A DNA stretch of 9,580 nucleotides from Candidatus Margulisiibacteriota bacterium (GTDB lineage: Bacteria > Margulisbacteria > WOR-1 > JAKLHX01), in contig JAKLHX010000030.1 in NCBI GenBank assembly GCA_022709925.1, positions 1 through 9,580 on the forward strand, read 5' to 3'. The notes below the pieces were generated by a model that did not search any database, was not told the origin of the DNA, and saw nothing but the letters and a program-made list of their open reading frames with translations. A program made the translations under genes and the position numbers. Below are positions 1 through 5,937 of the stretch, in pieces (within the stretch, counting starts at the first letter, position 1; each line of letters begins with the position of its first letter).

Positions 1-688
1 TCCCTATAACATCATAATTCGGTATTTGACGCAGCATATCGCCGGTTATTTTCGGCTTGATATCTTCAACAACAAGCTCGGAATCCGTTATCCCTTCTCT
101 TATATTCCTGCCAAACCCTTCAAAGGTTTTTTCTACGATCAGCTTTTTCCCGATGACCTCGTCCTGTATAAGGACCCTTCTCTCTGATCTGCCGGACGTC
201 TTCGTGAACAAAACTATGAATTCGGCATCGGAAGGTTTTTGCGCTATCTGCTCTCTGAGATGTTCAAGCACTAAAACGGCTTCGATAGGAGAAGAGATCT
301 TGAATCTTGGCGTTACTACGCGTTTTTTTGAGACCAACCTTGAAGAGACCTTGGAAAAATAACCGCTGTTGCCTGCGAAGATTTGATCGATCGTTTCTTC
401 CGGGAGTATCTGCAGCCCTGCCTGTGACGGCCAGAATTCAAACTTTGTTATTTTTTTCTTCTCTTCATAAACAAAAGCGAGCGGCTTATCAAGTATATCG
501 TCCGGTTCAAAAGTGCTTATCGCGGATATGGCCGCCTGCCTTGTCATCCCGCCTACTTTCACTTTACCGACATAATAATTCTTCGGTATCCTATCGTCAA
601 AATAGTAGTTGCTGCCTAAAAATATTCCGGCAGCGATCGAAGACAATAAAAGCAAGGCAAAAATTATTATGTATTTAGACCTGTTCAT
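1..688 (-). CDS. VanW-family envelope protein, N-terminal part (cut by left window edge)
   Basis: The minus frame is open from an ATG at 688 to the window edge, giving 229 residues with no stop; the C-terminal part lies outside. Residues 6-24 form one hydrophobic segment after a short basic N-terminus, suggesting a signal anchor or signal peptide. Residues 39-57 carry YVGKVKVGGMTRQAAISAI, close to the 'VGG(I/L)xVGGLTxEEA' pattern that opens VanW/YoaR-type proteins. Residues about 130-220 (including KPSDAEF, DEVIGKKL and KPKITGDML) resemble the putative peptidoglycan-binding domain that precedes VanW. The role is probably at the cell wall, but the family's biochemistry is not well established. 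A weak Shine-Dalgarno (AGGG, 7 nt from ATG) is present. The gene begins 71 nt after the tuf stop, just past the tuf terminator, with no clear promoter between. An L,D-transpeptidase sharing the same binding domain is an alternative that the missing C-terminus would settle. Confidence 0.75.
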   Translation of the reverse strand, partial: MNRSKYIIIFALLLLSSIAAGIFLGSNYYFDDRIPKNYYVGKVKVGGMTRQAAISAISTFEPDDILDKPLAFVYEEKKKITKFEFWPSQAGLQILPEETIDQIFAGNSGYFSKVSSRLVSKKRVVTPRFKISSPIEAVLVLEHLREQIAQKPSDAEFIVLFTKTSGRSERRVLIQDEVIGKKLIVEKTFEGFGRNIREGITDSELVVEDIKPKITGDMLRQIPNYDVIG

Positions 689-704
689 GCGTTTACCCTA
701 AAAC

Positions 705-736
705 AAAAACCCCCCCGATCAGATCGGGAGGGTTTT
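705..736 (-). terminator. Rho-independent terminator of tuf
   Basis: On the minus strand, an AAAACCC(T)CCCGATC arm pairs with GATCGGG(G)GGGTTTT, about 13-15 possible pairs with one G-U wobble and a very small loop. It is followed by TTTTTGTTTT. It sits 24 nt past the tuf stop codon. The T-run ends about 15 nt before the VanW-family ATG, so that gene either relies on readthrough or has a promoter I cannot see. Confidence 0.9.
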
Positions 737-759
737 AAGTTACTTCGACAACGGATCTG

Positions 760-1953
760 TTATTCTACTATCTTGGCAACAACTCCGGCCCCTACCGTAT
801 GCCCGCCTTCCCTGATAGCGAATCTCATACCTTCTTCTATCGCTATATCGGTTATCAGCTCAACGCCCATGGTGATGTTATCTCCGGGCATGACCATCTC
901 TACTCCGGCAGGAAGCTTGATCTCTCCGGTAACGTCCATCGTTCCCACATAGAACTGCGGCCTGTATCCCGGGAAGAACGGCGTATGCCTTCCGCCCTCT
1001 TCTTTTGTAAGAATGAGGACCTGGGCGTCAAATTTCTTGTGCGGCTTGATCGAACCCGGTTTAGCGACCACCTGGCCTCTTTTAAGGTCTTCTTTTTCTA
1101 TGCCTCTGAGAAGGATGCCGACGTTATCTCCGGCAAGCCCTTCGTCAAGGGTCTTTCTGAACATCTCTATACCTGTGACCACGCTCTTCTTGTGGCTGCC
1201 GAGACCGAGGATCTCTACTTCGTCGCCGACCTTTACCTTGCCTCTGTCGATCCTTCCGGTACCTACGGTTCCTCTTCCGGTGATCGTGAATACGTCTTCG
1301 ATGGCCATTAAGAAAGGTTTATCAAGGTCTCTCTTCGGTTCAGGTATATATGAATCGAGAGCGGCCATAAGATCAAATATGCATTTTGCATCCGGGCTGT
1401 CCGGGGTCGCGGCTTCCATTGCTTTCAAAGCCGAACCTCTTACGATCGGGATCTCGTCTCCCGGGAACTCATATTTCTTAAGAAGGTCTCTGATCTCGAC
1501 TTCAACGAGATCTATCAGCTCTTTATCGTCGACCATATCGATCTTATTGAGGAACACTACCATTTTGGGGACGTTGACCTGTCTGGCAAGGAGGATATGC
1601 TCTCTTGTCTGAGGCATGGGCCCGTCCGCAGCGCTTACTACAAGGATAGCACCGTCCATCTGAGCGGCACCGATGACCATGTTCTTGACATAGTCGGCGT
1701 GTCCCGGGCAGTCTATATGGGCATAGTGCCTTGTGTCTGTTTCATACTCGACGTGGGCGATAGCAATGGTGATACCTCTTGCTTTTTCTTCCGGGGCGCT
1801 GTCGATCTCATCAAAGGCCTTTGCTTTAGCCATGCCTTTTGCCGACAACACTTTGGTTATTGCCGATGTAAGTGTCGTCTTACCGTGATCGACGTGTCCT
1901 ATCGTTCCTACGTTTATGTGGGTTTTTTTCCTGTCAAACTTTTCTCGAGCCAT
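760..1953 (-). CDS. tuf: Translation elongation factor Tu (EF-Tu)
   Basis: This 397-residue GTPase delivers aminoacyl-tRNA to the ribosomal A site in the cytoplasm. All GTP-binding motifs are visible: G1 GHVDHGKT (19-26), G2 RGITI (59-63), G3 DCPGH (81-85), G4 NKID (136-139) and G5 GSAL (173-176). The two beta-barrel domains follow, and the length matches the family (about 394-400). The start is firm: AAGGAGG lies about 8 nt before the ATG, and the N-terminus has the usual form 'MAREKFxRxKxHxNVGTIGHVDHGKTT'. It has its own near-consensus promoter (1989-2017) downstream of tRNA-Thr, a short leader of about 28 nt, and a strong terminator at 705-736, consistent with high monocistronic expression. 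Neither fusA nor rpsG is adjacent, so this copy is outside the classical str operon. A second tuf copy elsewhere cannot be judged from here. Confidence 0.99.
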   Translation of the reverse strand: MAREKFDRKKTHINVGTIGHVDHGKTTLTSAITKVLSAKGMAKAKAFDEIDSAPEEKARGITIAIAHVEYETDTRHYAHIDCPGHADYVKNMVIGAAQMDGAILVVSAADGPMPQTREHILLARQVNVPKMVVFLNKIDMVDDKELIDLVEVEIRDLLKKYEFPGDEIPIVRGSALKAMEAATPDSPDAKCIFDLMAALDSYIPEPKRDLDKPFLMAIEDVFTITGRGTVGTGRIDRGKVKVGDEVEILGLGSHKKSVVTGIEMFRKTLDEGLAGDNVGILLRGIEKEDLKRGQVVAKPGSIKPHKKFDAQVLILTKEEGGRHTPFFPGYRPQFYVGTMDVTGEIKLPAGVEMVMPGDNITMGVELITDIAIEEGMRFAIREGGHTVGAGVVAKIVE

Positions 1954-1988
1954 AGTGTGTCCTCCTTAAATCTTTTTAGATATGCTCA

Positions 1989-2017
1989 ATTATAGTATAC
2001 ATAAATTTGGCCGTCAA
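1989..2017 (-). promoter_or_regulatory. Sigma-70-type promoter of tuf
   Basis: Read on the minus strand, TTGACG (2012-2017) is separated by 17 bp from a perfect TATAAT (1989-1994). The expected transcription start is near 1982, giving a leader of about 28 nt that contains AAGGAGG before the tuf ATG. The promoter lies wholly between the 3' end of tRNA-Thr (2036) and tuf, so tuf can be transcribed independently of the rlmN-tRNA unit. Confidence 0.88.
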
Positions 2018-2035
2018 CCATGCTTTGAGCAAATA

Positions 2036-2108
<73 letters not shown>

Positions 2109-2117
2109 GCTCTGGAT

Positions 2118-3125
2118 TCATTTGATGCAAGCGCCGGCCAATTGTCCGCAGGCCGCGGAAATGTCCGAACCCTTGCTCTTCCTAATTGTAACATTTACTC
2201 CGCTGTTGGCCAATATTTGATAGAAAAGATTTATCCTCTCGCCGCTTGCAGGCCCAAAATCGCAGCCTTTAACCCTGTTGAAGGATATCAGGTTCACGTG
2301 GCAAAGCTTTCCGGACAAGAGCTCAGCGAGCTCTCTTGCGTCCTTTATGGAATCGTTCTCTCCTCTTATGAGAATATATTCGAACGTGACCCTTCTGTTG
2401 GTCTTCTGTATGTAGTGGTCAACCGCTTTCATCAATTCTTCAATAGGGAATTTCCTGTTTATCGGCATGAGATCGGAACGTTCCTGGTTGTTTGGGGCGT
2501 TCAGGGATACCGCAAGATTAAAATCCATACCCTCTCCTGCGATCTTCCTGATCTGTTTCGGCAATCCGCAAGTGGAAACGGTTATCCTTCTTATGCCGAT
2601 GCCCATGCTGTCGGGAGAGTTCATTATCCTGATGGCTTTTATCACGTTCTCATAGTTCAAAAGAGGCTCTCCCATCCCCATAAAAACGATATTGTTTATT
2701 TTGATCTTCTCGGTGGATATTAGATATGTGACCTGGCCTATGATCTCCGCCGTTGAGAGGTCCCTGAAAAATCCGTTCGCTCCCGTAGCACAGAACAAGC
2801 AGCCCAAAGCACATCCGGATTGCGAAGATACGCAGATCGTGATCTTATCTCCGGAACCTATTTTTACCGTTTCAATAAGAGCTCCGTCGTGCGCCCTGAA
2901 CAAGTACTTTGATGTGTGGCGTTCCGAAGAATCCGTCTTTTTAACGAGCTCCAACCCCGATATATCCGCTCTCTCCTTGAGCATCTTTCTGTCCTGCAAA
3001 GGGACGTTGCTCATGGAGTCTATGTCCAGGACCGGGTTCTTATAAAGCCAGGAGATTATCTGGGACGCGCGGAACTTCTTAAGCCCCATTTTTTCGACCA
3101 GGGCCTTTATTTCATATGCTTCCAT
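2118..3125 (-). CDS. rlmN: Dual-specificity RNA methyltransferase RlmN (23S rRNA A2503 C2-methyltransferase)
   Basis: A 335-residue radical-SAM enzyme. By family knowledge it methylates C2 of A2503 in 23S rRNA and of A37 in some tRNAs, via a methylated cysteine intermediate. The [4Fe-4S]-binding CxxxCxxC is CALGCLFC (C105, C109, C112), followed by the SAM-binding GMGEPL (150-155) and STCG (184-187). The acceptor cysteine is in AACGQL (C326), near the C-terminus as in E. coli RlmN. SQSGCALGCLFCATG and NYENV are typical of RlmN. The related resistance enzyme Cfr shares the radical-SAM core, but this housekeeping context favours RlmN. The ATG at 3125 has no clear Shine-Dalgarno and lies 23 nt past the yqeY stop, so translation may be coupled. 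tRNA-Thr follows 9 nt after its stop. Confidence 0.96.
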   Translation of the reverse strand: MEAYEIKALVEKMGLKKFRASQIISWLYKNPVLDIDSMSNVPLQDRKMLKERADISGLELVKKTDSSERHTSKYLFRAHDGALIETVKIGSGDKITICVSSQSGCALGCLFCATGANGFFRDLSTAEIIGQVTYLISTEKIKINNIVFMGMGEPLLNYENVIKAIRIMNSPDSMGIGIRRITVSTCGLPKQIRKIAGEGMDFNLAVSLNAPNNQERSDLMPINRKFPIEELMKAVDHYIQKTNRRVTFEYILIRGENDSIKDARELAELLSGKLCHVNLISFNRVKGCDFGPASGERINLFYQILANSGVNVTIRKSKGSDISAACGQLAGACIK

Positions 3126-3148
3126 GCCGAGAAGATAGGTTGTTTTAT

Positions 3149-3577
3149 CTATTGGAGGATCTCCGAAACAATTTTTCTGACCAAAGCGCCGTCGACATCG
3201 TTCCTTTTGCTTGTTATCTCTTTCATCAAAAGCCCCATCTGTTTTATGGAGGTCAGCCCCAAAGAAGATACGGTATCTGACACGAGCTTCCTTGTGTCTT
3301 CTTCTCCGAGCATTTTAGGCGTATATTCCTCTACTACGGAAAGTTCCTTCTCCAGCTTGCTTACATCAGCCGTTTTGCCGTGTTTTGACATGATATCCAT
3401 CGATTCCTTCAGGGTTTTTGCATAGTTCTGAAGTATCTTTATAAGGTCCTTCTCGGGAAGGTCCCCCCGGGCATTAACCTTGAGGATCTGGGATTTCATC
3501 ATACGCAGCGTCTCGAGCCTGTCCTTATCTCCGGATTTCATGGAAGAAACGATGTCTTTGTTCAATTTGTCGAACAT
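3149..3577 (-). CDS. yqeY: GatB/YqeY domain-containing protein
   Basis: This 142-residue protein has the length and pattern of the YqeY family (about 147 residues): an N-terminal helical part with RLETLRMMKSQI (21-32), then a central EKELSVVEEYTPKMLGEE (75-92) matching the family's 'E...I..Y.P..L.E', and MGLLMKEITSKRNDVDG (113-129) near the end. The family is homologous to the tRNA-binding C-terminal domain of GatB, the amidotransferase subunit acting on misacylated tRNA; YqeY itself has no firmly established reaction. It is the first gene of the yqeY-rlmN-tRNA-Thr unit. No Shine-Dalgarno precedes its ATG, because a TATAAT box ends 6 nt upstream, so the mRNA is probably leaderless. No other in-frame upstream start is plausible. 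Confidence 0.93.
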   Translation of the reverse strand: MFDKLNKDIVSSMKSGDKDRLETLRMMKSQILKVNARGDLPEKDLIKILQNYAKTLKESMDIMSKHGKTADVSKLEKELSVVEEYTPKMLGEEDTRKLVSDTVSSLGLTSIKQMGLLMKEITSKRNDVDGALVRKIVSEILQ

Positions 3578-3583
3578 ATATTG

Positions 3584-3592
3584 ATTATATCA
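3584..3592 (-). promoter_or_regulatory. Extended -10 promoter of yqeY, predicted leaderless transcript
   Basis: On the minus strand the sequence is TGA-TATAAT, a perfect -10 (3584-3589) with the TGn extension (3590-3592). The 17-bp-spaced -35 position (3607-3612, CGTCCT) is poor, which fits extended -10 promoters. Six bases (CAATAT) separate the box from the yqeY ATG, so the usual start point falls on the A of ATG. Confidence 0.78.
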
Positions 3593-3618
3593 CGCATGGA
3601 TGATAAAGGACGAAAAGG

Positions 3619-3646
3619 CTTGCAAATGCCGTATATATGGTATAAT
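3619..3646 (+). promoter_or_regulatory. Extended -10 promoter of the RRM protein gene
   Basis: TGG-TATAAT gives a perfect -10 at 3641-3646 with the TGn extension at 3638-3640. A weak -35 lies just upstream (CTTGCA with a 16-bp spacer, or TTGCAA with 15 bp). The expected start is near 3653, leaving a leader of about 150 nt before the ATG at 3806. It is divergent from the yqeY promoter; the two -10 boxes are about 50 bp apart. Confidence 0.72.
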
Positions 3647-3667
3647 TACAAAAGGTTAAAGGTCGAG

Positions 3668-3777
3668 GTTTAATGGTCGGATGTTTGATACATAATGATC
3701 CACGGGGACTGTAGCCTGGATCGTTGATTTGGACTCGCTGCCCACAAGCCGCTTGTTCGAATTGTAGGCCATTAAGC
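3668..3777 (+). promoter_or_regulatory. Structured 5' leader of the RRM protein gene (candidate cis-regulatory RNA)
   Basis: The non-coding stretch between the promoter and the Shine-Dalgarno site can fold into a closed multi-branched RNA. P1 pairs 3668-3678 with 3767-3777 (11 pairs, two of them G-U). P2 is a hairpin, 3693-3702 with 3717-3726 (10 pairs, two of them wobble), topped by G3704-C3716 and G3705-C3715. P3 pairs 3727-3734 with 3755-3762 (8 pairs, two of them wobble); a competing small hairpin is ACAAG-CCG-CTTGT (3744-3756). There is no terminator between 3777 and the gene, so it reads as a leader and not a free RNA. GGAG (3792-3795) is the ribosome site, 10 nt before the ATG. I do not recognise a known riboswitch class. 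Cold-responsive or autoregulatory control is plausible from what is known of bacterial RRM and cold-shock genes, but it is unproven here. Confidence 0.5.
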
Positions 3778-3805
3778 AACAGAAAAAATTTGGAGATCCG
3801 ATTAA

Positions 3806-4111
3806 ATGGCCAAAACAATTTTCGTTGGAAATTTGCCATGGTCAACGTCCGAGTCTGAATTACAGACCATTTTTTCACAATTTGGTAATGTGATTTCGGC
3901 AAGGATAGTAACCGACAAGTTCTCTGGCAGGTCCAGAGGCTTCGGTTTCGTTGATATGGATGACGAAGCTGCTGACAAGGCTATTCAAGGGATGGCGGGC
4001 TACAAGCTCAATGACAGGGAAATCACTGTCAATGAAGCCAAGCCTAAATCCTCTGATGGCGGCGGCAGAAGAGACTCAAGATCTGGCGGCAGAGGCTACA
4101 ACAGAATGTAG
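3806..4111 (+). CDS. RRM-domain glycine/arginine-rich RNA-binding protein
   Basis: A 101-residue single RNA-recognition-motif protein. RNP2 is IFVGNL (5-10). RNP1 is RGFGFVDM (44-51), with the aromatic contacts F46 and F48 kept and the last aromatic replaced by Met. After the RRM (about 4-80) comes a short low-complexity tail rich in Gly, Arg and Ser (83-101), as in cyanobacterial-type Rbp proteins and plant glycine-rich RNA-binding proteins. It probably binds single-stranded RNA in the cytoplasm, perhaps as a chaperone or a cold-related factor; the targets are unknown. GGAG lies 10 nt before the ATG. It is transcribed alone from an extended -10 promoter through a long foldable leader, and ends at the terminator 4132-4163, with tandem tRNA-Val genes right behind. 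Family identity is secure, function is not. Confidence 0.95.
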   Translation: MAKTIFVGNLPWSTSESELQTIFSQFGNVISARIVTDKFSGRSRGFGFVDMDDEAADKAIQGMAGYKLNDREITVNEAKPKSSDGGGRRDSRSGGRGYNRM

Positions 4112-4131
4112 TCCGCGGCAAAGATTCTAAT

Positions 4132-4163
4132 AAAAAGCCCTGCAGTAAAAGCGGGGCTTTTTT
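4132..4163. terminator. Bidirectional Rho-independent terminator
   Basis: The arm AAAAAGCCCTGC (4132-4143) pairs with GCGGGGCTTTTT (4151-4162) across a 7-nt loop, with one G-U wobble. On the plus strand it is followed by T4158-4163, ending the RRM mRNA 20 nt after its stop codon. On the minus strand the hairpin is followed by TTTTTATTA, so it could also stop transcripts from the infC-rpmI-rplT-DUF151 operon that run across the tRNA-Val genes. Confidence 0.87.
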
Positions 4164-4168
4164 ATAAT

Positions 4169-4243
4169 GGGCGCGTAGTTCAATGGTAGAATGCCTCGTT
4201 TACACCGAGGAGGTCGTAGGTTCGATCCCTACCGCGCCCACCA
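4169..4243 (+). tRNA. tRNA-Val (anticodon UAC), CCA encoded
   Basis: The cloverleaf has acceptor GGGCGCG/CGCGCCC, D-arm GTTC/GAAT (one wobble), anticodon stem CCTCG/CGAGG with loop TTTACAC (anticodon TAC, read UAC), T-arm GTAGG-TTCGATC-CCTAC, discriminator A4240 and CCA at 4241-4243. It decodes GUA and, with wobble, other GUN codons. The 5' end is only 5 nt after the T-run of the preceding terminator, and no promoter fits between, so readthrough or an unseen upstream promoter is needed. Confidence 0.97.
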
Positions 4244-4252
4244 TCTTCTTTA

Positions 4253-4324
4253 GGGCGTGTAGTTTAGTGGTAGAATGCTTCCTTCACACGGAAGAGGTCG
4301 TAGGTTCGATCCCTACCACGCCCA
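4253..4324 (+). tRNA. tRNA-Val (anticodon CAC), CCA not encoded
   Basis: The cloverleaf has acceptor GGGCGTG/CACGCCC, D-arm GTTT/GAAT, anticodon stem CTTCC/GGAAG with loop TTCACAC (anticodon CAC), the same T-arm as the neighbouring tRNA-Val, and discriminator A4324. TGTG follows, so CCA is not encoded. It reads GUG. It lies 9 nt after the first tRNA-Val and differs from it mainly by paired changes in the acceptor (position 6 with 67) and anticodon stems plus the D-loop, indicating an old tandem duplication with both copies functional. The convergent DUF151 stop codon is 6 nt away. Confidence 0.97.
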
Positions 4325-4330
4325 TGTGAT

Positions 4331-4822
4331 TCAGTCTTTCTTGTAATACTGGTTGAAGTCTTCGGGGCGCATGTTGTCGATAAAATCTTTGAATTTCTTT
4401 GTTTCTTCGGCGTCTTTTTCGGCATTGACGAGCTTGGACTGCATCATCACCACTTCAGCAACGAACAAAGGAGCGCTGAACCTTACGGCAATGGCTATAG
4501 CATCCGACGGCCGCGATTCAAGGACGATCTTCTTTCCGTCCTTATCGTCTATTTCTATGTTCGCGTAAAAGGTCCCGTCTTTGACGTCCGATATCACTAC
4601 TTTGGAGACTTTTGCGCCGAGTTTCTCTATCAGTTCTTTAATAAGGTCGTGTGTCATCGGACGCGGAGGAGTGACCCCTTGCATTTCCATGGCTATGGCC
4701 GTGGCTTCGAATATACCTATCCATATAGGCAAAAAATTGAGCTCGTCCTTATCTTTTAAAAGGACGAGTGGAGAAAAATTTCTCGGGTCAAACCCTATTC
4801 CGCCTACTTCCATCGGGATCAT
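4331..4822 (-). CDS. Bifunctional nuclease family (DUF151/BFN) protein
   Basis: A 163-residue protein with the hallmark blocks of DUF151: LPIWIGIFEA (31-40), RPMTHDL (54-60), DGTFYA (82-87) and RPSDAIAIAVR (104-114). A C-terminal acidic/basic helix contains FKDFIDNMRPEDF (144-156). The founding plant members are reported to have DNase and RNase activity; the bacterial role is largely unknown, so no substrate is assigned. It starts 4 nt after the rplT stop, and AGAGGG inside the rplT 3' end serves as its ribosome site (about 10 nt before the ATG). A second ATG three codons later is less well spaced. It is the last gene of the infC operon as seen here, and its stop lies 6 nt from the oppositely oriented tRNA-Val(CAC). 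Confidence 0.93.
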   Translation of the reverse strand: MIPMEVGGIGFDPRNFSPLVLLKDKDELNFLPIWIGIFEATAIAMEMQGVTPPRPMTHDLIKELIEKLGAKVSKVVISDVKDGTFYANIEIDDKDGKKIVLESRPSDAIAIAVRFSAPLFVAEVVMMQSKLVNAEKDAEETKKFKDFIDNMRPEDFNQYYKKD

Positions 4823-4826
4823 AAGG

Positions 4827-5177
4827 TCATTTCCCTCTTACAAGCTCCACGATCTGAGCAAAAGAAGCCTTGTCGGAAATAGCCATCTCTGAAAGCATCT
4901 TTCGGTTTATAAGTATGTTCTTTTTCTTTAGTCCGTCGATGAACCTGCTGTATGAAAGCCCGTGCTTCCTTACTGCCGCATTGATCCTTGCGTTCCAAAG
5001 CGTCCTAAAATCGCCCTTTCTGTCGCGCCTGTCGCGGGTAGAATATTTAAGGGCATGGTAGACGGCCTGTTTTGACGAAATATAAAGCCTGCGCAGCGAC
5101 CCTCTAAACCCTTTTGCTCTCTTTAGGACCTTTTTCCTTCTCTGCCTTGCCGTGTTCCCTCTTTTAACTCTTACCAT
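4827..5177 (-). CDS. rplT: 50S ribosomal protein L20
   Basis: 116 residues, close to the usual 117-120. The very basic N-terminal extension (MVRVKRGNTARQRRKKVLK) threads into 23S rRNA, and the globular part carries WNARINAAVRKHGLSYSRFI (61-80) and NRKMLSEMAI (91-100), both typical of L20. L20 is needed early in 50S assembly and represses its own operon in several bacteria by binding leader RNA. It lies 28 nt downstream of rpmI with AAAGG about 10 nt before the ATG, in the conserved order infC-rpmI-rplT. Upstream of infC there is only about 28 nt of leader, so the large L20-binding leaders known in Firmicutes are absent. Confidence 0.98.
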   Translation of the reverse strand: MVRVKRGNTARQRRKKVLKRAKGFRGSLRRLYISSKQAVYHALKYSTRDRRDRKGDFRTLWNARINAAVRKHGLSYSRFIDGLKKKNILINRKMLSEMAISDKASFAQIVELVRGK

Positions 5178-5205
5178 TTAAATCGCCTTTCTTGCTGATT
5201 ATTTT

Positions 5206-5400
5206 TTACTGCGGAAGCATGCTGCGGACCCTTGCTTCATCGGCCCTGCTGACCATAGAATCTTTGCCCATATGTCTCTTTTTGGAAGGTGATTTAGATT
5301 CCAAAAGATGTCTTCTTGAGGCATTGCCGCGCTTTATCTTGCCCTTTGAAGTGAACTTGAACCTTTTTGCTGCAGCCTTCCTTGTCTTGATCTTTGGCAT
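5206..5400 (-). CDS. rpmI: 50S ribosomal protein L35
   Basis: A 64-residue basic protein that begins MPKIKTRKAAAKRFK and contains GKIKRGNASRRHLL (20-33) and SKKRHMGK (39-46), the classical L35 pattern and length. It sits on the surface of the large ribosomal subunit. GAAAGGT precedes the ATG by about 5-8 nt. The gene lies 24 nt after infC and 28 nt before rplT, with no promoter or terminator in either gap, so it is co-transcribed with both. Confidence 0.97.
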   Translation of the reverse strand: MPKIKTRKAAAKRFKFTSKGKIKRGNASRRHLLESKSPSKKRHMGKDSMVSRADEARVRSMLPQ

Positions 5401-5424
5401 ATTTTACCTTTCTACTCTTTTTAA

Positions 5425-5934
5425 TTATTTCGGCGAGATTATAAGGATCATATTGCGGCCTTCGAAAGTGTACGGATTGTCCGGTTTGCCGAATTCGCTA
5501 AGTTCTCCGATCATCCTGTCCAGGTGACGCCTTCCGACATCCGGATGGGTCATCTCTCTTCCCCTGAACATCAAAGACACTTTCACTTTATACCCTTTAC
5601 CCAAAAACTCTTTGGCCCTGTCGGCCTTTACCAGAAAATCATGGTCGCCGATTTTGGCAGACAGCTTAATTTCCTTTATATGCCCGCCTTTGGTCGCCTT
5701 CTTAGACTTTTTCTCTTTCTTTACCTGTTCGTACCTAAGTTTCCCAAAATCGGCTATCCTGCAAACTGGGGGGCTTCCGTCGATAGCGATAAGAATCAGG
5801 TCCATTCCCTTTTCATAAGCTTTTGCTATCGCGGCTTGGGTCGGCAAAATTCCTACCTGGGATCCGTCACTGTCTATGACCCGGACTTCTTTATGCCGGA
5901 TCATCTCGTTCATCACATAATTTTTTGCAGCTAT
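5425..5934 (-). CDS. infC: Translation initiation factor IF-3, predicted AUA start codon
   Basis: IF3 binds the 30S subunit, checks start-codon pairing in the P site and prevents premature joining of 50S. From the proposed start the protein has 169 residues (family about 170-180). The N-domain includes NEMIRHKEVRVIDSDG and PPVCRIADFGKLRYE, a basic linker follows (KKEKKSKKATKGG), and the C-domain includes HDFLVKADRAKEFLGKGYKVKV and FRGREMTHPD. The start is chosen at ATA (5932-5934): GGAGGTGAT ends 3 nt before it, with 7 nt between GGAGG and the codon, and the N-terminus then aligns with Bacillus-type IF3 (MSKDFIINEQIR). In-frame GTG and ATG codons further in are about 20 nt or more too far from the ribosome site, and a longer TTG start at 5997 falls inside the promoter. 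Rare starts (AUU, AUC, AUA) are a known device of infC autoregulation. It is first in the infC-rpmI-rplT-DUF151 operon. Confidence 0.95.
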   Translation of the reverse strand: MAAKNYVMNEMIRHKEVRVIDSDGSQVGILPTQAAIAKAYEKGMDLILIAIDGSPPVCRIADFGKLRYEQVKKEKKSKKATKGGHIKEIKLSAKIGDHDFLVKADRAKEFLGKGYKVKVSLMFRGREMTHPDVGRRHLDRMIGELSEFGKPDNPYTFEGRNMILIISPK

Positions 5935-5937
5935 GGC

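Noticed and set aside
57..678. Plus-strand ORFs at 57-362 and 307-678
   Set aside because: They are shadows of the minus-strand VanW-family frame, which is open to the window edge and has a hydrophobic N-terminal segment and family motifs.
3668..3777. RRM leader as 6S RNA, SRP RNA, tmRNA or a tRNA
   Set aside because: The SRP tip sequence, tmRNA tag and tRNA arms are absent, the TTCGAAT string has no matching T-stem, and it is shorter than 6S RNA. I kept it as an unassigned leader.
3585..3902. Minus-strand ORF of 105 residues across the RRM leader
   Set aside because: It covers the divergent promoters and the RRM start, has no recognisable motifs and no ribosome site.
4163..4168. TATAAT directly before tRNA-Val(UAC) as its promoter
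   Set aside because: Transcription would begin about 7 nt later, inside the acceptor stem, and there is no -35 at 4140-4145. It arises from the terminator T-run meeting the tRNA 5' flank.
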